A stretch of 64,000 bases of DNA, from positions 372,001 to 436,000 of the forward strand of contig NZ_JAJONF010000001.1 in assembly GCF_021462265.1 (NCBI RefSeq), written 5' to 3'. The notes below the pieces were generated by a model that saw only the letters and a program-made list of their open reading frames with translations, was not told the DNA's origin and ran no database searches. Both the position numbers and the translations under genes were made by a program. The stretch is from Streptomyces shenzhenensis (GTDB lineage Bacteria; Actinomycetota; Actinomycetes; Streptomycetales; Streptomycetaceae). This document shows, piece after piece, positions 27,970 to 39,592 of the stretch; position 1 is the stretch's first letter, and the number at the start of each line of letters is the position of its first letter.

Positions 27970-28071
27970 TCGTACCCCGGGCGCGTCTGTTTCCCGCACG
28001 GGATCCCGACACCATGTCATGGCCGACCGCGCCGACCAGGGGCACGGCGGCCCGAGAGGGAGTACAAGAAG

Positions 28072-29868
28072 GTGGCAGCACCTAAGAGGGGCCGGAGCGC
28101 GAGCGCCCAGAGCAAGCCAGGGCGCTCGCTGGCCCTCATCCTGATCGCCATCGCGGCGCTCACCGGCGGAATGTTCGCCTCCGGAAACACCACTCCGCGT
28201 CTCGGTATCGACCTGGCCGGTGGTACGAGCATCACGCTGCAGGCGCACAACGAGCCGGGCCAGCCCAACGCGATCAACAAGACCAACATGAACACCGCGG
28301 TCGAGATCATGAACCGCCGTGTCAACGGTCTGGGCGTTTCCGAAGCGGAGGTTCAGACCCAGGGCACCAGCAACATCATCGTCAACATCCCCAAGGGCAC
28401 CAACTCCGCGGAGGCCCGCCAGCAGGTCGGCACCACCGCGAAGCTCTACTTCCGCCCGGTCCTGGCCCAGCAGGCCAGCGCCGGCGCCACCCCGAGCGCC
28501 TCCCCGAGCGCGTCCGCCGGCGGCAGCTCCAGCGCTTCCCCGAGCGCCTCCCCGTCGACCAGCGCGTCGGCGTCCGCGAAGGCGACCGGCTCGTCCTCCG
28601 CCTCGCCGTCGTCCTCGGCCACCTCGCAGGGCCGCGCCGTCACCGACGCCCTGAAGGCCGGTTCCACGCCGTCGTCCTCGGCGTCCGCCTCCTCGTCGGC
28701 GAGCCCCTCCGCCACCTCCTCGGCCGACGCGGGCGCCTCCGCCGCGGCCTCGAAGCTGGAGGCCGAGTACACCGCGCTGGACTGCTCCAAGGCCACGCAG
28801 CGCGCCACGGCCGGCAAGACCGCCAAGCCGAGCGACACCACCGTGGCCTGCGGCCAGGTCGGCAGCGTCTGGTACAAGTACGTGCTCGGCCCGGCCCGAG
28901 TCGACGGCACCGACGTCAAGAAGGCCCAGGCCGTCTTCGACACGCAGGGCGCCGCCGGCTGGCAGGTCCAGATGACCTTCACCGGTGGCGGGGCCAAGAA
29001 GTTCGCGGACGTCACCGCCGAACTCGCCAAGAACACCTCCCCGCCGACGAACGAGTTCGGCATCGTCCTCGACGGCGAGGTCGTCTCCAGCCCGACCGTG
29101 AGCCAGTCGATCACCGGCGGGCAGGCGGAGATCTCCGGCAGCTTCACCCAGGAAGAGGCCCAGAGCCTCGCCAACGTGCTGTCGTACGGCGCGCTCCCGC
29201 TCTCCTTCAAGACGCAGAGCGTCACCACCGTCACCGCCGCCCTCGGCGGCGAGCAGCTGCACGCCGGTCTGCTGGCCGGTGCCATCGGCCTCGCGCTCGT
29301 CATCATCTACCTGGTCGCCTTCTACCGCGGGCTGTCGCTCGTCGCGATCCCCTCGCTGCTGGTGTCCGCGATCCTCACGTACGCGATCATGTCGCTGCTC
29401 GGCCCCACGATCCACTTCGCGCTGAACCTGCCGGCCGTCTGCGGTGCGATCGTCGCGATCGGCATCACGGCGGACTCGTTCATCGTGTTCTTCGAACGCA
29501 TCCGGGACGAGATCCGTGAGGGCCGCACGCTGCGCCCCGCCGTCGAGCGGGCCTGGCCGCGCGCCCGGCGCACCATCCTGGTCTCCGACTTCGTGTCGTT
29601 CCTGGCCGCCGCCGTGCTGTTCGTCGTGACCGTCGGCAAGGTCCAGGGCTTCGCGTTCACCCTCGGTCTGACCACCGTGCTCGACGTGGTCGTCGTCTTC
29701 TTCTTCACCAAGCCGCTGATGACGGTCCTCGCCCGGCGTAAGTTCTTCGCGAACGGCCACAAGTGGTCGGGGCTCGACCCGAAGGGCCTGGGCGCCAAGG
29801 CCCCGCTGCGCCGCACCCGCCGTCCCGCCGGCCCCGCCGCCGGCCCTGTCGACCCGAAGGAAGCGTGA
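28072..29868 (+). CDS. secD: Protein translocase subunit SecD
   Basis: A 598-residue RND-like membrane protein that drives late steps of Sec export with SecF. The GTG at 28072 (VAAPKRGRSAS) follows a GAGAGGGAG site. The first transmembrane helix lies at about 20-38. LGIDLAGGTSITL is the SecD signature, and five further helices occupy the C-terminal 200 residues. Between about 136 and 230 lies a Ser/Ala/Pro low-complexity insert (repeats such as SASPSASAGG) in the periplasm-equivalent P1 domain. Such variable linkers occur in streptomycete SecD, but this one is long. secF follows after 3 bases. Confidence 0.96.
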   Translation: MAAPKRGRSASAQSKPGRSLALILIAIAALTGGMFASGNTTPRLGIDLAGGTSITLQAHNEPGQPNAINKTNMNTAVEIMNRRVNGLGVSEAEVQTQGTSNIIVNIPKGTNSAEARQQVGTTAKLYFRPVLAQQASAGATPSASPSASAGGSSSASPSASPSTSASASAKATGSSSASPSSSATSQGRAVTDALKAGSTPSSSASASSSASPSATSSADAGASAAASKLEAEYTALDCSKATQRATAGKTAKPSDTTVACGQVGSVWYKYVLGPARVDGTDVKKAQAVFDTQGAAGWQVQMTFTGGGAKKFADVTAELAKNTSPPTNEFGIVLDGEVVSSPTVSQSITGGQAEISGSFTQEEAQSLANVLSYGALPLSFKTQSVTTVTAALGGEQLHAGLLAGAIGLALVIIYLVAFYRGLSLVAIPSLLVSAILTYAIMSLLGPTIHFALNLPAVCGAIVAIGITADSFIVFFERIRDEIREGRTLRPAVERAWPRARRTILVSDFVSFLAAAVLFVVTVGKVQGFAFTLGLTTVLDVVVVFFFTKPLMTVLARRKFFANGHKWSGLDPKGLGAKAPLRRTRRPAGPAAGPVDPKEA

Positions 29869-29871
29869 GCG

Positions 29872-30981
29872 ATGTCGAAACTCGGCAACCTCGGCGCCCG
29901 ACTCCACCGCGGCGAGATCAGCTACGACTTCGTCGGCAAGCGCAAGATCTGGTACGGCGTCTCCATCCTGATCACCATCACGGCCATCGTCGGCCTGGCG
30001 GTGCGCGGCCTGAACATGGGCATCGACTTCCAGGGCGGCGCCGTCTTCACCACCTCGAAGACCAGCGTCTCGGTGGCCCAGGCGGAGACCTACGCGAAGG
30101 AGGCCTCCGGCCACGAAGCGGTCGTGCAGAAGCTCGGCACGGGCGGTCTGCGCATCCAGATCGCCGGCATGGACACCGCGAAGTCGGACGCGACCAAGGC
30201 CAAGCTGGCCACGGACATGAAGGTGGACCCCGAGTCCATCAACTCCGACCTGGTCGGCCCGAGCTGGGGTGACGAGATCGCCAACAAGGCCTGGGAGGGC
30301 CTGGGGATCTTCATGGTCCTCGTGGTGATCTACCTGGCGATCGCCTTCGAGTGGCGTATGGCGCTCGCGGCCCTGGTCGCGCTGATCCACGACATCACCA
30401 TCACGACCGGCATCTACGCCCTGGTCGGTTTCGAGGTCACGCCCGGCACGGTCATCGGTCTGCTGACGATCCTCGGTTATTCGCTCTACGACACGGTCGT
30501 CGTCTTCGACAGCCTCAAGGAGCAGACGAAGGACATCACCAAGCAGACCCGCTTCACCTACAGCGACATCGCCAACCACTCGATCAACGGCACCCTGGTC
30601 CGTTCGATCAACACCACGGTGGTCGCGCTGCTGCCGGTCGCGGGCCTGCTGTTCATCGGCGGCGGATTCCTCGGCGCGGGCACGCTCAACGACATCTCGC
30701 TGTCGCTGTTCGTGGGTCTCGCCGCCGGTGCCTACTCCTCGATCTTCATCGCCACGCCGCTCGTCGCCGACCTCAAGGAGGCCGAGCCGCAGATGAAGGC
30801 CCTGAAGAAGCGCGTCCTCGCCAAGCGCGCCCAGGCTGCCGCCGAGGAGGAGACGGCCGAGGCCCGGGGCGACGGGGCCGAGGGACCCGAGGACGCCGCT
30901 CCGGCCGTCGTCGGCCCGCGCAACCAGCCCGCGTCCCGTAACCGGGGCGGCCGTGGCCGCCCCTCGGGGAAGCGCCGGTGA
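29872..30981 (+). CDS. secF: Protein translocase subunit SecF
   Basis: A 369-residue partner of SecD. The signature MGIDFQGGAVF lies after the first transmembrane helix (about 23-41), and LGYSLYDTVVVFD is in the conserved TM4 region, with six helices in all. The C-terminus from about 310 is a hydrophilic Glu/Ala then Arg/Gly-rich tail (RNRGGRGRPSGKRR). It begins 3 bases after secD and its stop overlaps the apt start by 4 bases. Confidence 0.96.
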   Translation: MSKLGNLGARLHRGEISYDFVGKRKIWYGVSILITITAIVGLAVRGLNMGIDFQGGAVFTTSKTSVSVAQAETYAKEASGHEAVVQKLGTGGLRIQIAGMDTAKSDATKAKLATDMKVDPESINSDLVGPSWGDEIANKAWEGLGIFMVLVVIYLAIAFEWRMALAALVALIHDITITTGIYALVGFEVTPGTVIGLLTILGYSLYDTVVVFDSLKEQTKDITKQTRFTYSDIANHSINGTLVRSINTTVVALLPVAGLLFIGGGFLGAGTLNDISLSLFVGLAAGAYSSIFIATPLVADLKEAEPQMKALKKRVLAKRAQAAAEEETAEARGDGAEGPEDAAPAVVGPRNQPASRNRGGRGRPSGKRR

Positions 30982-31517
30982 CCGACATCAAGGAACTGCT
31001 GCTGAGCCGTATCCGGGACGTCGAGGACTATCCGGAGCAGGGCGTGATGTTCAAGGACATCACGCCGCTCCTGGCGGACCCGGCAGCGTTCACCGCGCTC
31101 ACCGACGCCCTCGCCGAGATCGCCGGGCGCACCGGCGCCACCAAGGTCGTCGGCCTGGAGGCGCGGGGCTTCATACTGGGCGCTCCGGTCGCCGTCCGCG
31201 CGGGCCTCGGCTTCATCCCGGTCCGCAAGGCGGGCAAGCTCCCCGGAGCCACCCTCCGGCAGGCCTACGAGCTGGAGTACGGCTCGGCCGAGATCGAGGT
31301 GCACGCCGAGGACCTCGGCACGGACGACCGGATCCTGATTGTCGACGACGTGCTCGCCACCGGCGGCACCGCGGAGGCGTCGATCCAGCTCGTCCACCGC
31401 GCGGGCGCGGAGGTCGTCGGCGTCGCGGTCCTGATGGAGCTGGGGTTCCTGCGGGGGCGCGCGCGGCTCGAGCCCGCGCTGATGGGTGCCCCGCTGGAAG
31501 CGCTGATCGTGGTCTGA
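30978..31517 (+). CDS. apt: Adenine phosphoribosyltransferase
   Basis: A 179-residue purine salvage enzyme that converts adenine and PRPP to AMP. The PRPP-binding motif is ILIVDDVLATGGTA (about 117-130). GLEARGFILGAPVA is the family block, and PEQGVMFKDITPL is near the N-terminus. The GTG at 30978 overlaps secF by 4 bases. A very strong hairpin terminates the yajC-secDF-apt unit just after it. Confidence 0.96.
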   Translation: MTDIKELLLSRIRDVEDYPEQGVMFKDITPLLADPAAFTALTDALAEIAGRTGATKVVGLEARGFILGAPVAVRAGLGFIPVRKAGKLPGATLRQAYELEYGSAEIEVHAEDLGTDDRILIVDDVLATGGTAEASIQLVHRAGAEVVGVAVLMELGFLRGRARLEPALMGAPLEALIVV

Positions 31518-31538
31518 CCGGCTCCTACGGCACGTCAC

Positions 31539-31581
31539 GGTGCCTTCGCGATGCGTTGTGCCAACGCATCGCGAAGGCACC
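31539..31581 (+). terminator. 20-bp perfect terminator after apt
   Basis: GGTGCCTTCGCGATGCGTTG (31539-31558) and its exact complement at 31562-31581 enclose a 3-base loop and are followed by GTTTCTGTTTG. This is an unusually clean intrinsic terminator, 21 bases after the apt stop. Confidence 0.92.
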
Positions 31582-31747
31582 GTTTCTGTTTGCGCCTTTG
31601 ACCGCGCTGTACCGAATCGCGTGACCGCGGGTTCGGGCGCCGGAAGGTATTTGTCGGCAGCGGGATTGTCTTCTTGCGCATGAGACCGATTGCGGCTGCC
31701 ACTTCGATTGCCGCGGCTTCCTTTCCCGGAGCTGCCGCGAGCCCGTC

Positions 31748-31775
31748 GCGGGCCCCAGAGGAATCCGGGGCCCGC
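31748..31775 (+). promoter_or_regulatory. Hairpin in the relA upstream region
   Basis: GCGGGCCCC (31748-31756) pairs with GGGGCCCGC (31767-31775). The 381-base apt-relA gap otherwise holds the apt terminator and a candidate relA -10 box, TACGAT, at 31842-31847. I see no gene in it. Confidence 0.35.
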
Positions 31776-31898
31776 CCCTTGCGTTTCTCGGATGGACGGC
31801 TCTCACATCGTCCTCCAGGCGATGCCGGAGCCCAGGATCGCTACGATGGGTCTTCCGGAGCCTGACTGGGGGACCCGGATCGCGCACGAGGAGTCCTC

Positions 31899-34439
<2,541 letters not shown>

Positions 34440-34485
34440 CGGAGGCAGCGAGGCAGCGAGGGCTGCAGGGCGGCGAGAGACGACG

Positions 34486-34520
34486 AGAGGGGCCCCGTAC
34501 GCCGTGTACGGGGCCCCTCT
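34486..34520. terminator. Bidirectional 15-bp terminator between relA and the DUF349 gene
   Basis: AGAGGGGCCCCGTAC (34486-34500) and GTACGGGGCCCCTCT (34506-34520) pair perfectly around a 5-base loop. They lie between the two convergent stop codons. Confidence 0.88.
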
Positions 34521-34550
34521 GGGTGTTCCTGGGGAAACTGTGCGGGGAAC

Positions 34551-35780
34551 TCAGCCGCCGAACTCCTGCAGGCCCTTCAGGGCCTGGTCCAGCAGTGCCT
34601 GGCGGCCCTCCAGCTCACGCTCCAGCTTCTCCGCCTTCGACGTGTTGCCCTGGGCGCGGGCCTGCTCGATCTGCGTCGTCAGCTTGTCCACGGCGGCCTG
34701 CAGCTGGCCGGTCAGACCCGCGGCACGCGCGCGTGCCTCCGGGTTGGTCCGGCGCCACTCGGCCTCCTCGGCCTCCTGGATGGCCCGGTCGACCGTGCTC
34801 ATCCGGCCCTCGACCTTCGGACGTGCGTCGCGCGGCACATGGCCGATGGCCTCCCACCGCTCGTTGATCGAGCGGAAGGCGGACCGCGCGGCCTTCAGGT
34901 CGGTGATCGGCAGGAGCTTCTCGGCCTCGGCGGCCAGCTCCTCCTTCAGCTTCAGGTTCTCCGTCTGCTCCGCGTCCCGCTCGGCGAAGGCCGAACCGCG
35001 CGCCGCGAAGAACACGTCCTGGGCGCCGCGGAAGCGGTTCCACAGGTCGTCCTCGTGCTCGCGCTGGGCGCGGCCGACGGCCTTCCACTCGGCCATCAGC
35101 TCGCGGTAGCGCGCGGCCGTCGGACCCCAGTCCGTCGAGTCCGACAGCGCCTCGGCCTCGGCGACCAGCTTCTCCTTGGCCTTGCGGGCGTCCTCGCGCT
35201 GGGCGTCGAGCTGCGCGAAGTGCGCCTTGCGGCGCTTGGAGAACGCCGACCGGGCGTGCGAGAAGCGGTGCCACAGCTCGTCGTCCGACTTGCGGTCGAG
35301 GCGCGGCAGGCCCTTCCAGGTGTCCACCAGGGACCGCAGCCGCTCACCGGCCGCCCGCCACTGGTCGGACTGCGCCAGCTGCTCCGCCTCGACGACCAGG
35401 TCCTCCTTGGCCTGCCGGGCCTCGTCGGACTGCTTGGCACGCTGCGCCCGACGCTCCTCGCGGCGCGACTCCACGGTCTTCACCAGTTCGCCGAGCCGGG
35501 TGCGCAGTGCCTCCAGATCACCGACCGCGTGGTGCGCCTCCACCTGCTCGCGCAGGTGGTCGATGGCGGCCTGGGCGTCCTTCGCGGAGAGGTCGGTGGT
35601 CTTTACTCGCTTCTCGAGGAGGCCGATCTCGACAACCAGGCCCTCGTACTTGCGCTCGAAGTAGGCCAGCGCCTCCTCAGGGGAGCCGGCCTGCCAGGAA
35701 CCGACGACCTGCTCGCCGTCGGCCGTACGCACGTACACGGTCCCCGTCTCGTCGACGCGGCCCCACGGGTCGCTGCTCAC
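34551..35780 (-). CDS. DUF349-domain coiled-coil protein
   Basis: A 409-residue, almost wholly helical protein with repeated DUF349 modules (segments built on LWxRFxxAxxxFxxRR and WKAVGRA/WEAIGHVP, seen near residues 165-185, 235-260 and 305-320). The N-terminus (SDPWGRVDETGTVYVRTADG) is a conserved beta start seen in actinobacterial members. No enzyme motif is visible. E. coli-type DUF349 proteins have been linked to stress responses, but the role here is unknown. It is convergent with relA. Confidence 0.85.
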   Translation of the reverse strand: MSSDPWGRVDETGTVYVRTADGEQVVGSWQAGSPEEALAYFERKYEGLVVEIGLLEKRVKTTDLSAKDAQAAIDHLREQVEAHHAVGDLEALRTRLGELVKTVESRREERRAQRAKQSDEARQAKEDLVVEAEQLAQSDQWRAAGERLRSLVDTWKGLPRLDRKSDDELWHRFSHARSAFSKRRKAHFAQLDAQREDARKAKEKLVAEAEALSDSTDWGPTAARYRELMAEWKAVGRAQREHEDDLWNRFRGAQDVFFAARGSAFAERDAEQTENLKLKEELAAEAEKLLPITDLKAARSAFRSINERWEAIGHVPRDARPKVEGRMSTVDRAIQEAEEAEWRRTNPEARARAAGLTGQLQAAVDKLTTQIEQARAQGNTSKAEKLERELEGRQALLDQALKGLQEFGG

Positions 35781-35915
35781 AGCGCCTCCTCCACATGATG
35801 CCCGCGAGGGGCCTCAGCGCCCCCGGGCATCGTCCACAGTTTCGTCACGGCCAACATAGGCGACCGGCGGGTTGCCTGTCCGCATCCCGCGCGACCGAAA
35901 TCTCGCAGTTGGTGG

Positions 35916-36737
35916 TCAGGATTTCGTGACCGTGGCCTTGTTGATCACAACCGTCGCATTGGGGGCTCCGTCACCCTGGCCGGTGTTCTCACCCGCGGCG
36001 GCGATCTTCTTCAGGATCTTCATTCCGGCCGCGTCGACCGTGCCGAACGGGGTGTAGCTGGCAGGCAACTGGCTGTCCTGGTAGACCAGGAAGAACTGGC
36101 TGCCGCCGGTGTGCTTCTGGCCCGTGTTGGCCATCGCGACCGTACCCGCCGGGTACACACCGCCCTTCAGGCTTTTGTCCTTCAGGTTCTCGTCAGGGAT
36201 CGTGTACCCCGGACCGCCGCTTCCGGTACCCGTCGGGTCGCCGCACTGCAGCACGTAGATGCCGTTGGTGGTGAGCCGGTGGCACTTGCTGTGGTCGAAG
36301 TAGCCCTTCGACGCGAGGAAGTTGAACGAGTTCACGGTGTGCGGGGCCGCCGACGTCTTCAGCGCGATGCCGATGTCGCCGCAGGTCGTCGCCAGCGTCA
36401 TCGTGTACTTCGCCGACGTGTCGATCGTCGTCGCCGGCTCCTTCTTCCAGCTCATCTTCTTCACCGAGCCGGCGGCGGCCTTCTCGCACGGATCGGGCGC
36501 CTTGCTGGTGGCGGAGGCGCTGGGAGTCGTCTCCGAGCTGGCGTTCGCCTTGTCGTCGTGGTTCTTCAGCGCACCGGTCGTGTACAGCACGACACTGCCG
36601 ATCACGATCACGCCGAGCACGGACGCGATCACGGAGTTGCGCATGCGCGCCTTGCGCCGCGCGCTGGTACGCCGCTGCTGCTGCCGCAAGAACTTCTCCC
36701 GGGCGAGCTGACGCCGCCGCTGCTCCTGGCTGACCAC
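35916..36737 (-). CDS. Membrane-anchored cyclophilin-type peptidyl-prolyl isomerase
   Basis: A 273-residue protein. A very basic cytoplasmic start (residues 1-32, QRRRQLAREKFLRQQQRRT) is followed by a transmembrane helix (about 34-54), a Ser/Thr/Ala linker and an extracellular cyclophilin domain from about 100. Family blocks are FNFLASKGYFDHSKCHRL, LQCGDPTGTGSGGPGY, GTVAMANTG and GSQFFLVY. The isomerase should help fold secreted proteins. The equivalent gene lies next to relA in mycobacteria. It diverges from the MBL hydrolase gene. Confidence 0.93.
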   Translation of the reverse strand: MVSQEQRRRQLAREKFLRQQQRRTSARRKARMRNSVIASVLGVIVIGSVVLYTTGALKNHDDKANASSETTPSASATSKAPDPCEKAAAGSVKKMSWKKEPATTIDTSAKYTMTLATTCGDIGIALKTSAAPHTVNSFNFLASKGYFDHSKCHRLTTNGIYVLQCGDPTGTGSGGPGYTIPDENLKDKSLKGGVYPAGTVAMANTGQKHTGGSQFFLVYQDSQLPASYTPFGTVDAAGMKILKKIAAAGENTGQGDGAPNATVVINKATVTKS

Positions 36738-36916
36738 CGGGTTCTCTCCTCATGCGTGTCGTGTGTCGACGGGTACGCGTGCGTCCTGTGCGCTGTGTGA
36801 GCCGACTGCTGCGTGTAGCCCCCGTACCGTATATGGGTTCGCTGAGGAAACGGCAGCGCCGGTAGGCTCTGGACCACAGCTTGTAGCCACCCGAATCGAC
36901 ACAACGAAGGACGATC

Positions 36917-37627
36917 GTGCTCATTGCCGGGTTCCCCGCCGGGGCCTGGGGGACGAACTGTTATCTCGTCGCCCCCGCCGCCGGCGAGGAGTGCGTGATC
37001 ATCGACCCGGGCCATCAGGCCGCCGAAGGCGTCGAGGAAGCACTGAAGAAGCATCGGCTCAAGCCCGTCGCGGTCGTCCTCACCCATGGCCACATCGACC
37101 ATGTGGCCTCGGTCGTCCCCGTGTGCGGAGCGCACGGCGTACCGGCCTGGGTCCACCCCGAGGACCGGTACATGCTGAGCGACCCCGAAAAGGGCATCGG
37201 CCGGTCCATCGGCATGCCGCTGCTCGGCGAGCTGACCGTGGGGGAGCCGGACGACGTCCTCGAACTGGCCGACGGCGTACGGCTGGAGCTGGCCGGACTC
37301 GAACTCTCCGTCGCGCACGCGCCGGGCCATACCAGGGGGTCGGTGACGTTCCGGATGCCGGAGACGGCCGAGATCCCCTCGGTCTTCTTCTCGGGTGATC
37401 TGCTCTTCGCCGGCTCCATCGGACGCACGGACCTGCCGGGCGGCTCCATGGACGACATGCTGGCCTCGCTGGCCCGTGTCTGTCTGCCGCTCGACGACTC
37501 CACCGTGGTGCTGTCCGGCCACGGCCCCCAGACGACCATCGGCCAGGAGCGCGCCACCAACCCCTATCTGCGGCAGGTGGCCGCCGGCCCGGGAGCGCAC
37601 GCCGACGCTCCCCGACGAGGAATGTGA
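36917..37627 (+). CDS. Metallo-beta-lactamase-fold hydrolase (glyoxalase II-like)
   Basis: A 236-residue MBL-fold enzyme. The metal site reads THGHIDH (about 55-61), with a later His in [11 protein letters not shown] and Asp in FSGDLLF, the order of glyoxalase II-type thioesterases. The substrate is not shown by the sequence. The C-terminal tail ([13 protein letters not shown]) is short and disordered. The GTG at 36917 follows AAGGA. Its stop overlaps the hisS start by 4 bases, and the same pair is adjacent in Mycobacterium. Confidence 0.92.
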   Translation: MLIAGFPAGAWGTNCYLVAPAAGEECVIIDPGHQAAEGVEEALKKHRLKPVAVVLTHGHIDHVASVVPVCGAHGVPAWVHPEDRYMLSDPEKGIGRSIGMPLLGELTVGEPDDVLELADGVRLELAGLELSVAHAPGHTRGSVTFRMPETAEIPSVFFSGDLLFAGSIGRTDLPGGSMDDMLASLARVCLPLDDSTVVLSGHGPQTTIGQERATNPYLRQVAAGPGAHADAPRRGM

Positions 37628-38901
37628 CGAGAACTTCCGTGAGCACCTTCAAGGCCCCCAAGGGCACGTACGACCTGATCCCGCCGGACAGCGCCAAGTA
37701 CCTGGCCGTCCGCGAGGCGATCGCCGCGCCGCTGCGCAACTCGGGGTACGGCTACATCGAGACCCCGGGCTTCGAGAACGTCGAGCTCTTCGCGCGTGGT
37801 GTCGGCGAGTCCACCGACATCGTCACCAAGGAGATGTACGCCTTCGAGACCAAGGGCGGCGACCGGCTGGCGCTGCGCCCCGAGGGCACCGCCTCCGTCC
37901 TGCGCGCGGCCCTGGAAGCCAACCTCCACAAGGCCGGGAACCTCCCCGTCAAGCTCTGGTACTCCGGCTCGTACTACCGCTACGAGCGTCCGCAGAAGGG
38001 CCGTTACCGCCACTTCTCGCAGGTCGGCGCGGAGGCGATCGGCGCCGAGGACCCGGCCCTGGACGCCGAGTTGATCATCCTGGCCGACCAGGCGTACCGC
38101 TCGCTGGGCCTGAGCGACTTCCGCATCCTGCTCAACAGCCTGGGCGACAAGGAGTGCCGCCCGGTGTACCGCGCGGCGCTCCAGGACTTCCTGCGCGGAC
38201 TGGACCTGGACGAGGACACCCTGCGCCGGGCCGAGATCAACCCCCTCCGCGTCCTGGACGACAAGCGCGAGTCGGTCCAGAAGCAACTGGGCGACGCGCC
38301 TCTCCTGCGCGACTACCTCTGTGACGCGTGCAAGGCGTACCACGAGGAGGTCCGTGATCTGATCACGGCCGCGGGGGTCTCCTTCGAGGACGACCCGAAA
38401 CTGGTCCGCGGCCTCGACTACTACACCCGCACCACCTTCGAGTTCGTCCACGACGGCCTGGGCGCCCAGTCCGCGGTGGGCGGCGGCGGCCGCTACGACG
38501 GGCTGTCGGAGATGATCGGCGGCCCCTCGCTCCCGTCCGTCGGCTGGGCGCTGGGCGTCGACCGCACGGTGCTGGCCCTGGAGGCGGAGGGCATCGAACT
38601 CGGCATCCCGTCGGCGACCAGCGTCTTCGCGGTGCCGCTCGGCGAGGAGGCGCGCCGCGTGCTCTTCGCGAAGGTCACGGAGCTGCGCCGGGTCGGCATC
38701 GCGGCGGACTTCTCCTACGGCGCCAAGGGGCTCAAGGGCGCCATGAAGAACGCCAACCGCAGCGGCGCCCGCTACACGATCGTCGCCGGCGAGCGGGACC
38801 TCGCCGAGGGCATCGTCCAGCTCAAGGACATGGAGTCCGGCGAGCAGTCGGCGATCGGGGTCAACGAGATCGTCGCGGAGCTGGAGTCCCGGCTGGGCTG
38901 A
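37624..38901 (+). CDS. hisS: Histidyl-tRNA synthetase
   Basis: A class II synthetase of 425 residues. Motif 1 lies near [16 protein letters not shown], motif 2 is [14 protein letters not shown], and the histidine-specific block is [15 protein letters not shown]. Motif 3 is [13 protein letters not shown], and a C-terminal anticodon-binding domain follows. The GTG at 37624 is used because it overlaps the MBL stop; the GTG at 37639 (VSTFKAPKG) is a real alternative, and ribosome binding site spacing does not decide. Confidence 0.96.
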   Translation: MTRTSVSTFKAPKGTYDLIPPDSAKYLAVREAIAAPLRNSGYGYIETPGFENVELFARGVGESTDIVTKEMYAFETKGGDRLALRPEGTASVLRAALEANLHKAGNLPVKLWYSGSYYRYERPQKGRYRHFSQVGAEAIGAEDPALDAELIILADQAYRSLGLSDFRILLNSLGDKECRPVYRAALQDFLRGLDLDEDTLRRAEINPLRVLDDKRESVQKQLGDAPLLRDYLCDACKAYHEEVRDLITAAGVSFEDDPKLVRGLDYYTRTTFEFVHDGLGAQSAVGGGGRYDGLSEMIGGPSLPSVGWALGVDRTVLALEAEGIELGIPSATSVFAVPLGEEARRVLFAKVTELRRVGIAADFSYGAKGLKGAMKNANRSGARYTIVAGERDLAEGIVQLKDMESGEQSAIGVNEIVAELESRLG

Positions 38902-38919
38902 CCGGTCGGCCGGGGCGGC

Positions 38920-38942
38920 GCCGGGGTGTTCTTCACCCCGGC
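38920..38942 (+). terminator. hisS terminator hairpin
   Basis: GCCGGGGTG (38920-38928) pairs with CACCCCGGC (38934-38942) around TTCTT, 19 bases after the hisS stop. Confidence 0.75.
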
Positions 38943-39436
38943 CCGTCCTGTCTCCGAGAGCTCGGCCCTCTCGGTCCCGATGTCCCTCCGCCCGCCACCG
39001 ACGTGGTGCGGGAGAAGCGAGACGGAAAGTCTTCGTCGCCTCTCGGGCGGGTCGCGGGAACGGCCAGTCCACCAGGCCCGGCCGCATCGGGTATGTCACC
39101 GCCGATGTTCAGGTCGTCCGAGGACCGCGCGAAATGCCGGGCCGTCAACCCGCCGGGCGCCGGTTCATCCTGCCGGACGATGCGCACACGGGATCTCCAC
39201 GCGCGCGTACCCGTCGCCCGGTCCGCGCCCGGGACCGGGACCTCGCCCGCGTCCCCGGCGCGGTTGCCCTGGATGATCTCCACCCTCGTCCTCCTGCCCG
39301 CCCCGTGGGGTCCGAGCAGGCCGAACACCGCGCTCCGCCGGATGCCCGGAGAGACGCCCTGCACCGCGGTCACGTCGCCGTGTCGCCTGCGCGGTCCGCG
39401 GACGTCCACCGCGAGTTCGTATCCCTGTGCTGTCAT
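38933..39436 (-). pseudogene. Decayed ABC transporter ATPase gene
   Basis: From the ATG at 39436 the frame reads ELAVDVRGPRRRHGDVTAVQ, then GIRRSAVFGLLGPHGAGRRTR. This is clearly an ABC ATPase N-terminus in which the Walker A lysine is lost (expected GPNGAGKTT). A short recognisable stretch follows (EIIQGNRAGDAGEVPV, then RIVRQDE), after which similarity ends. There is no Q-loop continuation, LSGGQ, Walker B or H-loop, and the frame stops after 167 codons. A full ATPase would need about 300. It is therefore a truncated, mutated relic in the 640-base hisS-VKOR gap. Confidence 0.75.
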
Positions 39437-39493
39437 GCCCCTGAGCATCGGCCGGAACCGAGCGTTTCGGGACGACCGTGCGTACTTCCTTAT

Positions 39494-39511
39494 GTCCACC
39501 GAACGGTGGAC
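39494..39511. promoter_or_regulatory. Palindrome, candidate operator
   Basis: GTCCACC-GAAC-GGTGGAC is a perfect 7+7 inverted repeat between the relic ABC gene and the VKOR gene. Such sites are typical of TetR-type operators beside ABC exporters, and it may be left over from that lost system. A candidate -10 box, CACAAT, follows at about 39530 on the plus strand. Confidence 0.4.
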
Positions 39512-39592
39512 GGGGCGCCTCGTGCGGCACAATGACCCCTGATGGCCCCTGCCCGAAGAAGTTCCAACTCCCCAACAGACGGAATCGGCGTG

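Noticed and set aside
27349..30579. 1076-residue leftward frame over yajC-secDF
   Set aside because: It reads as Asp/Gly/Val/Arg-rich antisense of the translocase genes.
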